The notes below the pieces were generated by a model, which had not been told where the DNA came from, did not search any database, and worked only from the letters and a program-made list of their open reading frames with translations. Positions 1 to 8,537 of a DNA stretch of 48,099 nt are shown here, one piece after another; the stretch's first letter is position 1, and every line of letters begins with the position of its first letter. The DNA lies in assembly GCA_018971565.1 (NCBI GenBank), contig JAGXAO010000004.1, forward strand, positions 1-48,099, written 5' to 3'. Origin of the DNA: Rhodospirillales bacterium (lineage in GTDB: Bacteria; Pseudomonadota; Alphaproteobacteria; Acetobacterales; Acetobacteraceae). The position numbers and the translations under genes are program-made.

Positions 1-284
1 TAAGCGAGGTCCGCGATGAATACCACGGGCGGTTTTTCCTCGGTGCCGCCGGCGGCTTTTGGGGCCACGGTTGTGCCCTCGGCGCGGATCGCCAGTGTAA
101 CTTCAAACACGGTCTGATTCTCTTCGACGCGGCGGACCTGCACGTCGAGATTCAGGTTCACATGCGGCTGGGCACGCAGCGTGGTGTAGATGCCGGGTGC
201 ACCCGGAACCTCAAAAGACAGATCCTTGGTGTACTGGATATTCAGGATCAGCGGTTGCGGCGGCAGGCCGGCTTGGTCGGACAT
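1..284 (-). CDS. secB: protein-export chaperone SecB (3' end outside window)
   Basis: Reading leftward from the ATG at 284, the protein begins MSDQAGLPPQPLILNIQYTK and continues with DLSFE, PHVNLNLDVQVR and EVTLAIRAEG, which is the conserved N-terminal half of SecB. SecB is a cytoplasmic tetrameric chaperone that holds presecretory proteins unfolded and passes them to SecA. About 94 codons are visible and the C-terminus lies beyond base 1. It is transcribed divergently from argC across a roughly 70-bp gap. The family call is secure; only the 3' end is missing. Confidence 0.93.
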   Translation of the reverse strand, partial: MSDQAGLPPQPLILNIQYTKDLSFEVPGAPGIYTTLRAQPHVNLNLDVQVRRVEENQTVFEVTLAIRAEGTTVAPKAAGGTEEKPPVVFIADLA

Positions 285-351
285 ATCTGGTTTCCCTGTT
301 TGCGTTGCGGGTGCCCTAGCATGATGCCCCTGCCATGATAAGAGAGGCCCC

Positions 352-1263
352 ATGAATGCGCGCATCTTCATAGACGGCCAGGCCGGCACCACCGGGCTGG
401 GTATTGCCCAGCGCCTTGAGGCGGATGGGGGCTTTTCGCTCATCACCCTGCCTGAGCCGCGCCGTAAGGACCCGGCGGCAAGGGCCGAGGCGATGGGCCG
501 TGCCGATTTAACCGTGCTCTGCCTGCCGGATGACGCGGCGCGCGAGGCCGTGGCCATCGCCCCGGAGGGCGCGCGGATTCTGGATGCCAGCACCGCCCAC
601 CGGGTGGCCGGGGGTTGGGAGTACGGCTTTGCCGAAATGCAGCCCGGCCAGGCTGGGCGTATTGCCCAGGCCGCGCGCGTGGCTAACCCCGGCTGCTATG
701 CCACGGGCGCCATTGCATTGTTGCGCCCGCTTACCGTGCTCGGCCTGCTGGCGGCGGATGCGCCCCTCTCCATCAACGCCATTTCCGGCTATTCCGGCGG
801 CGGCAAGGCCATGATCGCTGAGCATGAGGCCCATGGCGGCCCGGCGTTCGAGCTGTATGCGTTGGGACTGAAGCATAAGCATCTGCCGGAGATAATGCGT
901 TATGGCGGGCTTACGCGCGCGCCGGTTTTCGTGCCGTCCGTCGGGCATTTTGCGCAGGGCATGCTGGTGTGCGTTCCGTTGCATCTGGAGCAACTGGCCA
1001 AGGCGGGCACGGCCCCGAAACTGACGGAGGCTTATGCGGATTATTATGCCGGGTCGGAAAATATTTCCGCGCAGCGCGGCATCTGGGTCGGCAATTTGGA
1101 CCCGCAGGGGCTGAACGGCACCAATCGGCTCGAAATTTTCGTCTGCGCCAACGAGAGTGCGGGGCAGGTGGTGCTGCTCGCCCGGCTGGATAATCTGGGC
1201 AAGGGCGCATCTGGTGCCGCCGTGCAGAATATTAAATTGATGCTGGGGCTGGAAAATGCGTGA
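352..1263 (+). CDS. argC: N-acetyl-gamma-glutamyl-phosphate reductase, type 2
   Basis: The enzyme performs NADPH-dependent reduction of N-acetylglutamyl phosphate to the semialdehyde in arginine synthesis, in the cytoplasm. The 303-aa protein opens with a nucleotide-binding segment (FIDGQAGTTGLGI) and has the catalytic Cys at about residue 115 in the ANPGCYATG motif. The length and the DGQAGTTG signature fit the short type-2 ArgC rather than the roughly 345-aa type 1. A Shine-Dalgarno-like AGAGAGG sits just upstream of the ATG. The stop overlaps the next gene by 8 bp, suggesting translational coupling with the carbonic anhydrase-like gene. Confidence 0.96.
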   Translation: MNARIFIDGQAGTTGLGIAQRLEADGGFSLITLPEPRRKDPAARAEAMGRADLTVLCLPDDAAREAVAIAPEGARILDASTAHRVAGGWEYGFAEMQPGQAGRIAQAARVANPGCYATGAIALLRPLTVLGLLAADAPLSINAISGYSGGGKAMIAEHEAHGGPAFELYALGLKHKHLPEIMRYGGLTRAPVFVPSVGHFAQGMLVCVPLHLEQLAKAGTAPKLTEAYADYYAGSENISAQRGIWVGNLDPQGLNGTNRLEIFVCANESAGQVVLLARLDNLGKGASGAAVQNIKLMLGLENA

Positions 1264-1807
1264 AACACAGCGGCCTGGCGGGCTGCTTTATGCGCTGGGT
1301 GATTTGAAGCCGCAGATAGACCCCACCGCCTGGATCGCGCCTACGGCCGTGCTGATCGGCGATGTGCGGGTGGGGCCGGGAAGCAATATCTGGTTCAACT
1401 GCGTGCTGCGCGGGGATATCAACCCGGTTATCGTCGGCGCGCGCACCAATATCCAGGATGGCACGGTGGTGCATGTGGCTTATGAGAAATATCCCGCCAT
1501 CATCGGGGATGACGTGACAATCGGCCATGCCGCCATCATCCATGCCTGCACGTTGGAAAACCGCGCCTTTATCGGCATGGGCGCCACGGTGCTGGATGGC
1601 GCTGTGGTTGAAGAGGCGGGGTTGCTGGGTGCCCGCGGCCTGCTGGGGCCGGGCAAGCGCATTGGCAGGCAGGAGTTATGGGCAGGTGCGCCCGCCCGGC
1701 TGGTGCGCCAGATGAGCGATGAGGAGCGCGATAGCTGGGGCGTTATTGGCCCGCGCTATGTTGAACTGGCCAACCGCTACCGCGAGGGGTTCCGCCCAAT
1801 CGATTAA
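1256..1807 (+). CDS. gamma-carbonic anhydrase family protein
   Basis: This is a 183-aa left-handed beta-helix protein. Hexapeptide-repeat character is clear throughout (AVLIGDVRVGPGSNIWFNCVLRGD). Likely metal-ligand histidines are visible in TVVHVAYEK and in VTIGHAAIIHAC. The family (YrdA/PaaY/CaiE-like) are trimeric zinc- or iron-binding proteins; some hydrate CO2 and many have no demonstrated activity. The gene overlaps argC by 8 bp, so the two probably share a transcript. The substrate cannot be fixed from sequence alone. Confidence 0.9.
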   Translation: MRETQRPGGLLYALGDLKPQIDPTAWIAPTAVLIGDVRVGPGSNIWFNCVLRGDINPVIVGARTNIQDGTVVHVAYEKYPAIIGDDVTIGHAAIIHACTLENRAFIGMGATVLDGAVVEEAGLLGARGLLGPGKRIGRQELWAGAPARLVRQMSDEERDSWGVIGPRYVELANRYREGFRPID

Positions 1808-1848
1808 TTTTCCTGGAAAGCCATGTGGTATGATATTAAATTTGACGC

Positions 1849-2457
1849 ATGACCGATAAGGAATTTGAGGCCGCGCTTGTGGATGCCGCTTTTGCCCTGG
1901 GTGCGGGGGCAGGGTGGCTGCGTGTGTCTCCGGCCGCTGCCGCCCGCCATGCGGGGCTGAACCTTGTGCGGGCGCGTGGTCTTTTTCCCTGTACCGGCAC
2001 AATTCTGAGAAAATTTGGCCGCCAGGCGGATGCAGCGGCGCTTAGCCATATGCAGGCGGATGGTAGCGTGCGGGACAAATTGTTCGACATTCTGCTCCGC
2101 CGGTTCGATTATTTGCAGCCGCGCCGGGCCGGTGTGGTGGCGTTGATGCGGGTTTTGCCTTTCTGCCCGCCATTGGCGCTAGCCCTGGCGGAAATGAACC
2201 TTGCCTCCATGGGCTGGCTGCTTGAAGGCGCTGGGGTGGATGCCACGGGCATTGGCGGCGCGTTGCGCAAACGCGGGCTGCTGGCGGTGTGGCTTTATGG
2301 CTTGCGGGCCTGGGCCCAGGATGAAAGCCCGGACCTGACCGCCACCATGGCGGCGGTGGATAAGGCCCTCGCCAAAGCTGAGGACATGGCCCAGCGCCGC
2401 TCACCTTCATCCTCTCAACCGGCGGCAACGGAGGCGCCAGGCCCCGCCATTCCATAG
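1849..2457 (+). CDS. COQ9 family / TetR-fold protein
   Basis: This 202-aa protein has a COQ9-type C-terminal domain, seen as VRDKLFDILLRRFDYLQPRRAGVVALMR, then a hydrophobic helical stretch and RAWAQDESPDLTATMAAVDKAL. COQ9 proteins have a TetR-like helical fold, bind lipid, and assist ubiquinone hydroxylation in mitochondria and alphaproteobacteria. The N-terminal part resembles the degenerate HTH helices of this family. The start was chosen at the first ATG after an AT-rich promoter-like stretch (TATGAT at 1829-1834). A lipid-binding role in ubiquinone synthesis is likely but inferred from the family. Confidence 0.78.
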   Translation: MTDKEFEAALVDAAFALGAGAGWLRVSPAAAARHAGLNLVRARGLFPCTGTILRKFGRQADAAALSHMQADGSVRDKLFDILLRRFDYLQPRRAGVVALMRVLPFCPPLALALAEMNLASMGWLLEGAGVDATGIGGALRKRGLLAVWLYGLRAWAQDESPDLTATMAAVDKALAKAEDMAQRRSPSSSQPAATEAPGPAIP

Positions 2458-2499
2458 CCCCAGACCCAAAAGCCCAGCCCGCATAGCAGGAGACAGCGA

Positions 2500-2949
2500 A
2501 TGGTCGACAAAACTGGAAAGACTACCGGCGCAAAACCCTCCATGCCTGAATTCGGCATGGAAAAGATGATGGCGGACATGAAATTTCCCGCCATGCCGGA
2601 TATGGAGCTTGTACTGGCCACGCACCGGCGGAACCTGGAAGCGTTTACGGCCGCCAACCGCGCGGCGATGGAGGGCGCGCAGCTTCTCGCCCGCCGGCAT
2701 ATGGAGATTATGCAGGAGACCATGGCCGGGCTGAGCGAAACCATGAAGGAGTTTTCCGCCGGCCATACGCCTGCCGGTCACGCCGCCAGGCAAGCTGAAT
2801 TGCTGAAGAAGGCCTATGAAAGTGCTGTGGCCAACAGCAAGGAGTTGGGCGATCTCATCCAGAAATCCAACGCCGAGGCGATGAGCAAGCTGAACACGCG
2901 CTTCTCCGAGGCGATGAGCGAAATGAAAACGATGCTGGAAGGCAAGTAA
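2500..2949 (+). CDS. phasin family protein
   Basis: This 149-aa protein is rich in Met, Ala, Lys and Glu. The central helix ([41 protein letters not shown]) matches the phasin core, and the C-terminus is a long amphipathic helix ([32 protein letters not shown]). Phasins coat polyhydroxyalkanoate granules and control their size and number. A GGAGACAG ribosome-binding site precedes the ATG. No PHA synthase gene lies in the window, so granule association is inferred from the family only. Confidence 0.9.
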   Translation: MVDKTGKTTGAKPSMPEFGMEKMMADMKFPAMPDMELVLATHRRNLEAFTAANRAAMEGAQLLARRHMEIMQETMAGLSETMKEFSAGHTPAGHAARQAELLKKAYESAVANSKELGDLIQKSNAEAMSKLNTRFSEAMSEMKTMLEGK

Positions 2950-2952
2950 GGC

Positions 2953-2981
2953 TTTTCCACGGGCCCTGGCGGGGCCATATT
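2953..2981 (+). promoter_or_regulatory. candidate leaderless promoter of uvrB
   Basis: A TTTTCC (2953-2958), a 17-bp spacer and CATATT (2976-2981) are followed by 6 nt and then the uvrB ATG. Transcription starting about 7 nt after the -10 would begin at the ATG. The same CATATT-N6-ATG arrangement occurs at eipB. Confidence 0.35.
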
Positions 2982-2987
2982 GGCGGC

Positions 2988-5162
2988 ATGTCCACCGCCA
3001 CGCTCCGCCCTATGCCGCTTACGTTCATTCCTGAGCGCCAGCCGCCGCGTAAGCTGCAAAGCCCGCTGCGGGTGGTTTCAGAATATGAACCGAATGGCGA
3101 CCAGCCAACCGCCATCCGCCAGCTTGTGGGCGGGTTGGACGCGCAGGAGCGCGACCAGGTGCTGCTGGGCGTTACCGGCTCCGGCAAAACTTTCACCGTG
3201 GCCAAGATTATAGAGGCGCAGCAGCGCCCGGCTTTGGTGCTGGCACCCAACAAGACGCTCGCCGCTCAGCTCTATGCGGAGATGAAAAGCTTTTTCCCCG
3301 ACAATGCGGTGGAATATTTCGTTTCATACTACGATTACTACCAGCCGGAAGCTTATGTTCCGCGCTCGGATACATACATAGAAAAAGACAGCGCAATTAA
3401 CGAGACCATCGACCGTATGCGCCACGCCGCCACCCAGGCGCTGCTGGAACGCGGCGATGTGATTATCGTCGCCTCCGTCTCCTGTATCTACGGCATCGGC
3501 TCGGTGGAGACCTATTCCAAAATGGTGGTGCGGCTGGAAACCGGCGGGCGGATAGAGCGCGACGCGCTGGTGAAAGCCCTGGTGGATTTGCAATACCGCC
3601 GTAACGACATGGCCTTTGCCCGCGGCAGCTTCCGCGTGCGCGGCGAGAGTGTGGATATTTTCCCCTCGCAGTTCGAGGACCGCGCCTGGCGGGTTTCATT
3701 GTTTGGCGATGAGATCGAGAAAATTTCGGAGTTCGATCCGTTGACCGGCGAACAGAGCGCGGTGCTGGACAATATTTCCGTCTATGCCAACTCTCATTAT
3801 GTCACCCCGCGGCCGACGCTGACGCAGGCCATCTCGCGCATCAAAATCGAGCTGAAGCAGCGCCTCGATGAACTCACCGCCAACGGCAAGCTGCTGGAGG
3901 CCGAGCGGCTGCAGCAGCGCACCACCTTCGATATCGAGATGATGGAAACCACCGGCGCCTGCAAGGGGATTGAGAATTATTCGCGCTACCTCTCGGGCCG
4001 CAACGCAGGCGACCCACCACCGACCCTGTTTGAATATTTGCCTGAAAACGCCTTGTTGTTCGTGGATGAAAGCCATGTGACGGTGCCCCAGATCGGCGGC
4101 ATGTTCAAAGGCGATTACGCACGCAAATCTGTCCTTGCCGAATACGGCTTCCGGCTGCCGAGCTGCATCGATAATCGCCCGTTGAAGTTTGAGGAGTGGG
4201 AGAGTTTTCGCCCGCAAAGCGTGTTCGTTTCCGCCACGCCGGGCCCGTGGGAGATGGAGCGCACGCAGGGCGTGTTCGCTGAACAGGTGATTCGCCCGAC
4301 AGGGCTTGTGGACCCGGTTACGGAAATCCGCCCGGTCGAGCATCAGGTGGATGATCTGCTTGGTGAAATAAGGAAGGTTTCCAAGCTTGGCGGCCGTGTG
4401 CTGGTGACAACGCTGACCAAGCGCATGGCGGAGGACCTGACCGAATACTTCACTGAGCAAGGCGTGCGCGTGCGGTATCTACATTCGGATGTAGACACGC
4501 TGGAGCGGATCGAGATCATCCGTGATCTTCGTCTTGGGGCTTATGATGTTCTAGTTGGCATCAATCTACTCCGCGAGGGGCTGGATATTCCAGAATGTAT
4601 GCTGGTTGCCATTCTGGATGCGGACAAGGAAGGTTTTCTGCGTTCGGTTACCTCGCTCATCCAAACCATCGGCCGGGCCGCCCGCAATGTGGATGGCCGC
4701 GTGATTTTATATGCGGATACCATGACCCGCAGCCTGAAACAGGCCATCGAGGAAACTGAGCGCCGCCGCACCAAGCAGACCGCCTGGAACGAGGCGCACG
4801 GCATCACCCCGCAATCGGTCCGCAAAAATATCGGTGAGGTAATCCATTCGGTGTTTGAGCAGGATTACGTGACCGTGGCACCGACCAAAAGTGCCGGGCT
4901 GGACGAGTTTGTGGGCAAGGATCTCGCCTCCAGTATCACGGTACTGGAAACCCGTATGCGCGCCGCCGCAGCGGATATGGAGTTTGAGGAAGCTGCCCGC
5001 CTGCGCGACGAGATTAAGCGGCTTGAAGCATTGGCGTTGGGGTTGGAGCCGCCGCCCGCCCCAAGCCGTGCGCCGCAAAAACCGAAAGGCCCGGTGCCGC
5101 TTGGCCCTGGCGGCGGCGGGTACGACCCGGCTATGCGCAAAAAGGGCAGGGGGCGGCGTTAA
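2988..5162 (+). CDS. uvrB: UvrABC excision nuclease subunit B
   Basis: UvrB is the damage-verification helicase of nucleotide excision repair and works with UvrA and UvrC. The 724-aa protein has Walker A at residues 61-68 (GVTGSGKT), the beta-hairpin region ([12 protein letters not shown]), a DEAD-like box (LFVDESHVT), helicase motif VI (QTIGRAARN) and a C-terminal UVR motif ([17 protein letters not shown]) that contacts UvrC. A basic Pro/Gly-rich tail follows. No strong Shine-Dalgarno precedes the ATG. Instead a CATATT sits 6 nt upstream, suggesting a leaderless start. No GTTC-N7-GTTC SOS box was seen just upstream. Confidence 0.98.
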   Translation: MSTATLRPMPLTFIPERQPPRKLQSPLRVVSEYEPNGDQPTAIRQLVGGLDAQERDQVLLGVTGSGKTFTVAKIIEAQQRPALVLAPNKTLAAQLYAEMKSFFPDNAVEYFVSYYDYYQPEAYVPRSDTYIEKDSAINETIDRMRHAATQALLERGDVIIVASVSCIYGIGSVETYSKMVVRLETGGRIERDALVKALVDLQYRRNDMAFARGSFRVRGESVDIFPSQFEDRAWRVSLFGDEIEKISEFDPLTGEQSAVLDNISVYANSHYVTPRPTLTQAISRIKIELKQRLDELTANGKLLEAERLQQRTTFDIEMMETTGACKGIENYSRYLSGRNAGDPPPTLFEYLPENALLFVDESHVTVPQIGGMFKGDYARKSVLAEYGFRLPSCIDNRPLKFEEWESFRPQSVFVSATPGPWEMERTQGVFAEQVIRPTGLVDPVTEIRPVEHQVDDLLGEIRKVSKLGGRVLVTTLTKRMAEDLTEYFTEQGVRVRYLHSDVDTLERIEIIRDLRLGAYDVLVGINLLREGLDIPECMLVAILDADKEGFLRSVTSLIQTIGRAARNVDGRVILYADTMTRSLKQAIEETERRRTKQTAWNEAHGITPQSVRKNIGEVIHSVFEQDYVTVAPTKSAGLDEFVGKDLASSITVLETRMRAAAADMEFEEAARLRDEIKRLEALALGLEPPPAPSRAPQKPKGPVPLGPGGGGYDPAMRKKGRGRR

Positions 5163-5277
5163 GCCATAAGGCTAAATCGTAAACCATCCATAATAATTTA
5201 ATCGTCAAAGCCCGGCCGGATGCTTAAGATATCGCGAATATATCTGGCAAATCTCTCTAAAAATAAGGGCTGGTGAT

Positions 5278-5772
5278 ATGAAAAAACACATTTTGGGCTG
5301 GGGGCTTGCATTGGCGATTGCCTCCGGCGGCGTGGCGGCGGCGGGCACACCGGCGCAGGAAGACCCTGCCTTGGCTAAGCTGCAGCAGATGGTCGGCAAT
5401 CTTGGCTACAGCACAACAACGGCCAGCGATAACCAATCCTTCGGTTTTCAGTGGCAGACCAACTATAATTACACGATTAATTTTGAGATTTCGAAAGACG
5501 CAACGCTAGCTTATGCCTATGTGCGGCTTGGCACATTAGGGCCGGATAAGCTCGCCAAGCTGGATTACGCCAAGCTACTGGAAGATGATGACACGGGCGA
5601 TTTTTATTTCTCGATGGAAAAACAGCAGGATGGCGCAAGCGAGGTGCTTTACGGCAATATGGTTGTGCCGATGAGCGGGCTTACCCCTGAAAGGCTGCGC
5701 GGCCAGCTGCAGGCCATGGGCAACAAGCTGGACCAGAGCGCCGCCACCTGGGATTACAGCCTCTGGAAATAG
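5278..5772 (+). CDS. hypothetical exported protein, 164 aa
   Basis: The family is not firmly recognised. A cleavable signal peptide is visible (MKKHILGWGLALAIASGGVAAAG, likely cut near residue 22), so the mature protein of about 140 aa should be periplasmic. It mixes helices and strands (ALAKLQQMVGNLGYS, YNYTINFEISKD, FYFSMEKQ), and its layout faintly recalls the YbjN/type III chaperone-like fold. That resemblance is weak. The ATG follows AT-rich sequence with AAGGGCTGGTG as a possible ribosome-binding site. It stands alone between uvrB and a small membrane-protein gene. Confidence 0.75.
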   Translation: MKKHILGWGLALAIASGGVAAAGTPAQEDPALAKLQQMVGNLGYSTTTASDNQSFGFQWQTNYNYTINFEISKDATLAYAYVRLGTLGPDKLAKLDYAKLLEDDDTGDFYFSMEKQQDGASEVLYGNMVVPMSGLTPERLRGQLQAMGNKLDQSAATWDYSLWK

Positions 5773-5815
5773 CCTTTAGAACTTTAATTTGCGGGGTAAT
5801 GTTCATCCCCCCGGC

Positions 5816-5844
5816 TTGACGGCCCGCATGCCAGATACGCTAAA
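5816..5844 (+). promoter_or_regulatory. candidate promoter for the 5878 small membrane gene
   Basis: TTGACG (5816-5821), a 17-bp spacer and GCTAAA (5839-5844) form a sigma70-like promoter. A GGGAGG ribosome-binding site lies a few bases before the ATG at 5878. Confidence 0.45.
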
Positions 5845-5877
5845 CATGGCAAAGCATTAAAACCGGGAGGCGTCTGG

Positions 5878-6108
5878 ATGAAGAAAGCTGTGAGATGGGG
5901 CGTGTATTGCGCTGTTGTGGGGGCTGCCCTCGGTATCGCGCTCAGCATCACGGATCACCTGTTAGTGTGGCCGCTAACCTCCCTTACGCCAGAAGGCGTT
6001 AAGTATTTGATCGGCTCGATCGCCGTACCGGTTGTGATTTTGGGCTTGATCGGGTTTTGCGCCGGGCTTGGGGCAGGAAAACGCAAGCCTGCCGTGCCCC
6101 GGAAATAG
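5878..6108 (+). CDS. small hypothetical membrane protein, 76 aa
   Basis: Two hydrophobic segments are visible: residues about 8-28 (WGVYCAVVGAALGIALSI) and 44-66 (LIGSIAVPVVILGLIGFCAGLGAG). A short basic tail follows (KRKPAVPRK). The protein is therefore an inner-membrane hairpin with both termini probably cytoplasmic. A strong GGGAGG ribosome-binding site and a plausible upstream promoter support a real gene. No family is recognised and no function is proposed. Confidence 0.65.
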   Translation: MKKAVRWGVYCAVVGAALGIALSITDHLLVWPLTSLTPEGVKYLIGSIAVPVVILGLIGFCAGLGAGKRKPAVPRK

Positions 6109-6115
6109 CGAAAGT

Positions 6116-6145
6116 TTGACGGCGCCTCGCGGCCGGGCATATTGC
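6116..6145 (+). promoter_or_regulatory. candidate leaderless promoter of eipB
   Basis: TTGACG (6116-6121) is followed by CATATT (6138-6143), or TATTGC at 6140-6145, about 16-18 bp downstream. Six nucleotides separate CATATT from the eipB ATG at 6150, and no Shine-Dalgarno sequence is visible. Confidence 0.4.
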
Positions 6146-6149
6146 GGAC

Positions 6150-6962
6150 ATGAAGCTTTCCGCACTCGCTTTTCTGGCCGCGCTGGCGCCGCTGCCTGGC
6201 CTCGCCGATACCAGCCTCGCCAGCCAGCTCACCGGCCAGCACGCGGTGTATAATCTGGCGCTTTCCAAGCTGCGCACGCATGACATCACTGGCGCCACCG
6301 GGCAGATGAGTTTTAATGTGGTGGATGGTTGCACCGGCTGGGCTACCACACAGCACATGACGCTGATTGTGCGAAATGTAGACGGCTCGCTTACCAAATC
6401 CGTCAGCGATTATGTCACCTGGGAAAGCAAGGATGGCAAAACACTGAGCTTTTCCCTGAGCGAGAGCGATAATGGCGGCAAGGTGATAATCGATTCCGCC
6501 GGTGTAGCCACCCACATCGGGCCGGATAATAGCGGCGTAATTAGATACACCACTCCCGCCGATACGGTTCTGAAGGTGCCTGCGGGCACGTTGTTTCCCA
6601 TGCAGCATACTGAAGCGTTGCTAGCCGCGGGGCGTGCGGGCCGCATGTTTATCTCCCCCTTGCTGTTCGACGGCACCACCACAGATGGCGCCCAGGCAAC
6701 TTTTGTTACCGTGCTTGGCCATCACGCCGCGCAAAAAACCAAATGGCCGTCGCTTGACGATGAGGCCAGCACGGATGTGGACATCGCCTTTTTCGAGCGC
6801 AAAAATGACGATGAAACGCCGGATTTCCGGACCTCGATGCAATACTACGAAAATGGCGTGGCCACGGGCCTCGTGCTGGATTTTGGGGATTTCGTGATGA
6901 CCGGAAAGCTCAATGCGCTCAGTATTCCGCCGTCTTTCTGCCCCGCTTCCAAGGCGCCTTAG
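6150..6962 (+). CDS. eipB: EipB-like cell envelope integrity protein (DUF1849)
   Basis: EipB proteins are periplasmic beta-spiral proteins of alphaproteobacteria that support envelope integrity. The 270-aa protein has a signal peptide (MKLSALAFLAALAPLPGLA). Family features follow: HAVYNLALSKLRT, the conserved first Cys in VVDGCTGWATTQ, WESKDGKTLSFSLSE, and a C-terminal Cys (SIPPSFCPAS) that would form the family disulfide with the first. The start is supported by the signal peptide, although no ribosome-binding site is seen. Its 3' end converges on the FNT gene, 29 bp away. The family call is good; the precise role is known only from relatives. Confidence 0.85.
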   Translation: MKLSALAFLAALAPLPGLADTSLASQLTGQHAVYNLALSKLRTHDITGATGQMSFNVVDGCTGWATTQHMTLIVRNVDGSLTKSVSDYVTWESKDGKTLSFSLSESDNGGKVIIDSAGVATHIGPDNSGVIRYTTPADTVLKVPAGTLFPMQHTEALLAAGRAGRMFISPLLFDGTTTDGAQATFVTVLGHHAAQKTKWPSLDDEASTDVDIAFFERKNDDETPDFRTSMQYYENGVATGLVLDFGDFVMTGKLNALSIPPSFCPASKAP

Positions 6963-6991
6963 AACCGGGCACTGCATGATTCTCTCTAAAA

Positions 6992-7846
6992 TTATCCGGT
7001 TCTGGAGTCAGCCTCCAGTTTTTCGCCAATTTCTGTGGCGATGGAGCCGTGATTCAGCACCGAAACCATGACAATGCCGCCCGCCATGTTACCCAGCAAT
7101 GTGGGGGCGAAAAAATTGCCGAGATAACCGGAAAGCGTGGCCGCGCCTGAGAGGACGCTGTAAGCCGCTTCGGCCGAACCGGCGATAATGTGCGAAAGCT
7201 GAGCAAGTGCCACCACATAGGTGATGAGCAGCACGATGAGCGGGCGAGAGCTTTGCGCGCTGGGCAGAATCCACACCATCAGCGCAATGAGCCAACCCGC
7301 AAAAAACGCCCGCACAAAGGTGCTGGCGAAGCTTCCAGCCACCGCCTTGGCGGCGAGGGCCTGCAAGGCGGGTGTTACGGCCGGCGGAAACAGCCCCGGC
7401 GCATGAAGCAAAGCCGCGAAGATCCAGGTGCCAGCGATGTTTGCCGCGAGCACCACCGCCCAGAGCCGCAACGTGCCATACAGTGTTTTGCGGTCTCGCC
7501 TTGTAAATAATGGCAATAGTGCCGTTAGCGTGCTTTCGGTAAATAACTGCTGGCGGGCCAGCACGACGATGATAAAGCCCACTGCATAGCCAAAGCTGGC
7601 CAGGGTCGGCCGCCAGATCGTGTCTGGCAGTCTTGCGGTTAGCAGTGCTTCCGTAAGGAAGGAAAAACCCATGGAGAGCCCGGCGGCAAGGCCGGAAAGC
7701 GCTAATGCGCCGGGTTTGCGTTGCAGTTCCTGCTCGCCTTCATCCCGGATGATCTCATGGATGATGAGCGCCCGGGGGGTGGTGTGGCGTTTGGCGAGGC
7801 GCTGCTCGTCATCGTCCAGATGTTGAAAATTACTGTCTTCCGCCAT
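6992..7846 (-). CDS. formate/nitrite transporter family protein (YfdC-like)
   Basis: This 284-aa integral membrane protein has a charged cytoplasmic N-terminus of about 45 residues and six hydrophobic segments (for example ALSGLAAGLSMGFSFL, FGYAVGFIIVVLA and NIAGTWIFAALL), ending with GNFFAPTLLGNMAGGIVMVSVLNHG. The FNT motifs QLFTESTLTALLPL and GNMAGG are visible. FNT proteins are pentameric channels for small monovalent anions such as formate and nitrite. The long charged N-terminus and the sequence best fit the YfdC branch, whose substrate is unknown. It lies downstream of a MarR regulator on the same strand, 63 bp away. Confidence 0.88.
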   Translation of the reverse strand: MAEDSNFQHLDDDEQRLAKRHTTPRALIIHEIIRDEGEQELQRKPGALALSGLAAGLSMGFSFLTEALLTARLPDTIWRPTLASFGYAVGFIIVVLARQQLFTESTLTALLPLFTRRDRKTLYGTLRLWAVVLAANIAGTWIFAALLHAPGLFPPAVTPALQALAAKAVAGSFASTFVRAFFAGWLIALMVWILPSAQSSRPLIVLLITYVVALAQLSHIIAGSAEAAYSVLSGAATLSGYLGNFFAPTLLGNMAGGIVMVSVLNHGSIATEIGEKLEADSRTG

Positions 7847-7909
7847 GTTACCTCCACTGGAGAGATTGGGTGGCGGTTAAGCAGGTGTTAACGCGGGCAC
7901 ATTAAATTT

Positions 7910-8428
7910 TTAAAATCCTGCGGCGCTTATTTTACATTCAATAGGCTGCAAGCGCATCTTCGCCCGGGCGTGTTCGTTGCCGCCATTCACCAAAATCGTC
8001 AACAGCGACAGTAAAAGCTCTTGCTCCGCTGGGTCCAGCGGGGCCATTGCGCGCTTGTCGGCACGGGAAGCTTGCTTCTGCATTTTTGCCACGATTGTTT
8101 TGCCTCTGGGGGTCAGATCCATCAGCTTCTGCCGCTGGTCCGCGCGGCCGATGGAGCGGCGGATCAGCCCCGCTGCTTCCAGCCGTGCCGCCACGCTGGC
8201 CAGGGTGGCGCGGTCCAGGCCGATTTCTTCCGCGATAGCGGATTGGTCTCGCCCACCATGCCGGGCGATGGCGCCCAGCACGCTGTGCTGCGCCGGGGTG
8301 ATCTCAAACCCGGCGGCTTCCTCTGCAAACAGGGCCAGGTAAATCTGGTTCAGGCGACGAACAAGAAAGCCAGGGCTTTGCATCCATTGCGCAAATGCGG
8401 GGTTTATTTCGCCGCTACCGATATCCAT
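7910..8428 (-). CDS. MarR family transcriptional regulator
   Basis: This 172-aa protein carries a winged helix: ITPAQHSVLGAIARHGGRDQSAIAEEIGLDRATLASVAARLEAAGLIRR gives the recognition helix, and DQRQKLMDLTPRGKTI the wing. MarR proteins are dimeric repressors that usually respond to aromatic acids or oxidants and often control adjacent genes. The following gene on the same strand encodes the FNT channel, a possible target. No effector can be assigned from sequence. Confidence 0.92.
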   Translation of the reverse strand: MDIGSGEINPAFAQWMQSPGFLVRRLNQIYLALFAEEAAGFEITPAQHSVLGAIARHGGRDQSAIAEEIGLDRATLASVAARLEAAGLIRRSIGRADQRQKLMDLTPRGKTIVAKMQKQASRADKRAMAPLDPAEQELLLSLLTILVNGGNEHARAKMRLQPIECKISAAGF

Positions 8429-8537
8429 GACCGATGCTTCCCCATGTATAAAAAATGAGTTCTCTCACATTAAGCGTGATAGAATAGCATGGATGATATT
8501 AAAAAAACAACCAATTGGGGTAATCACATCATTTTGA

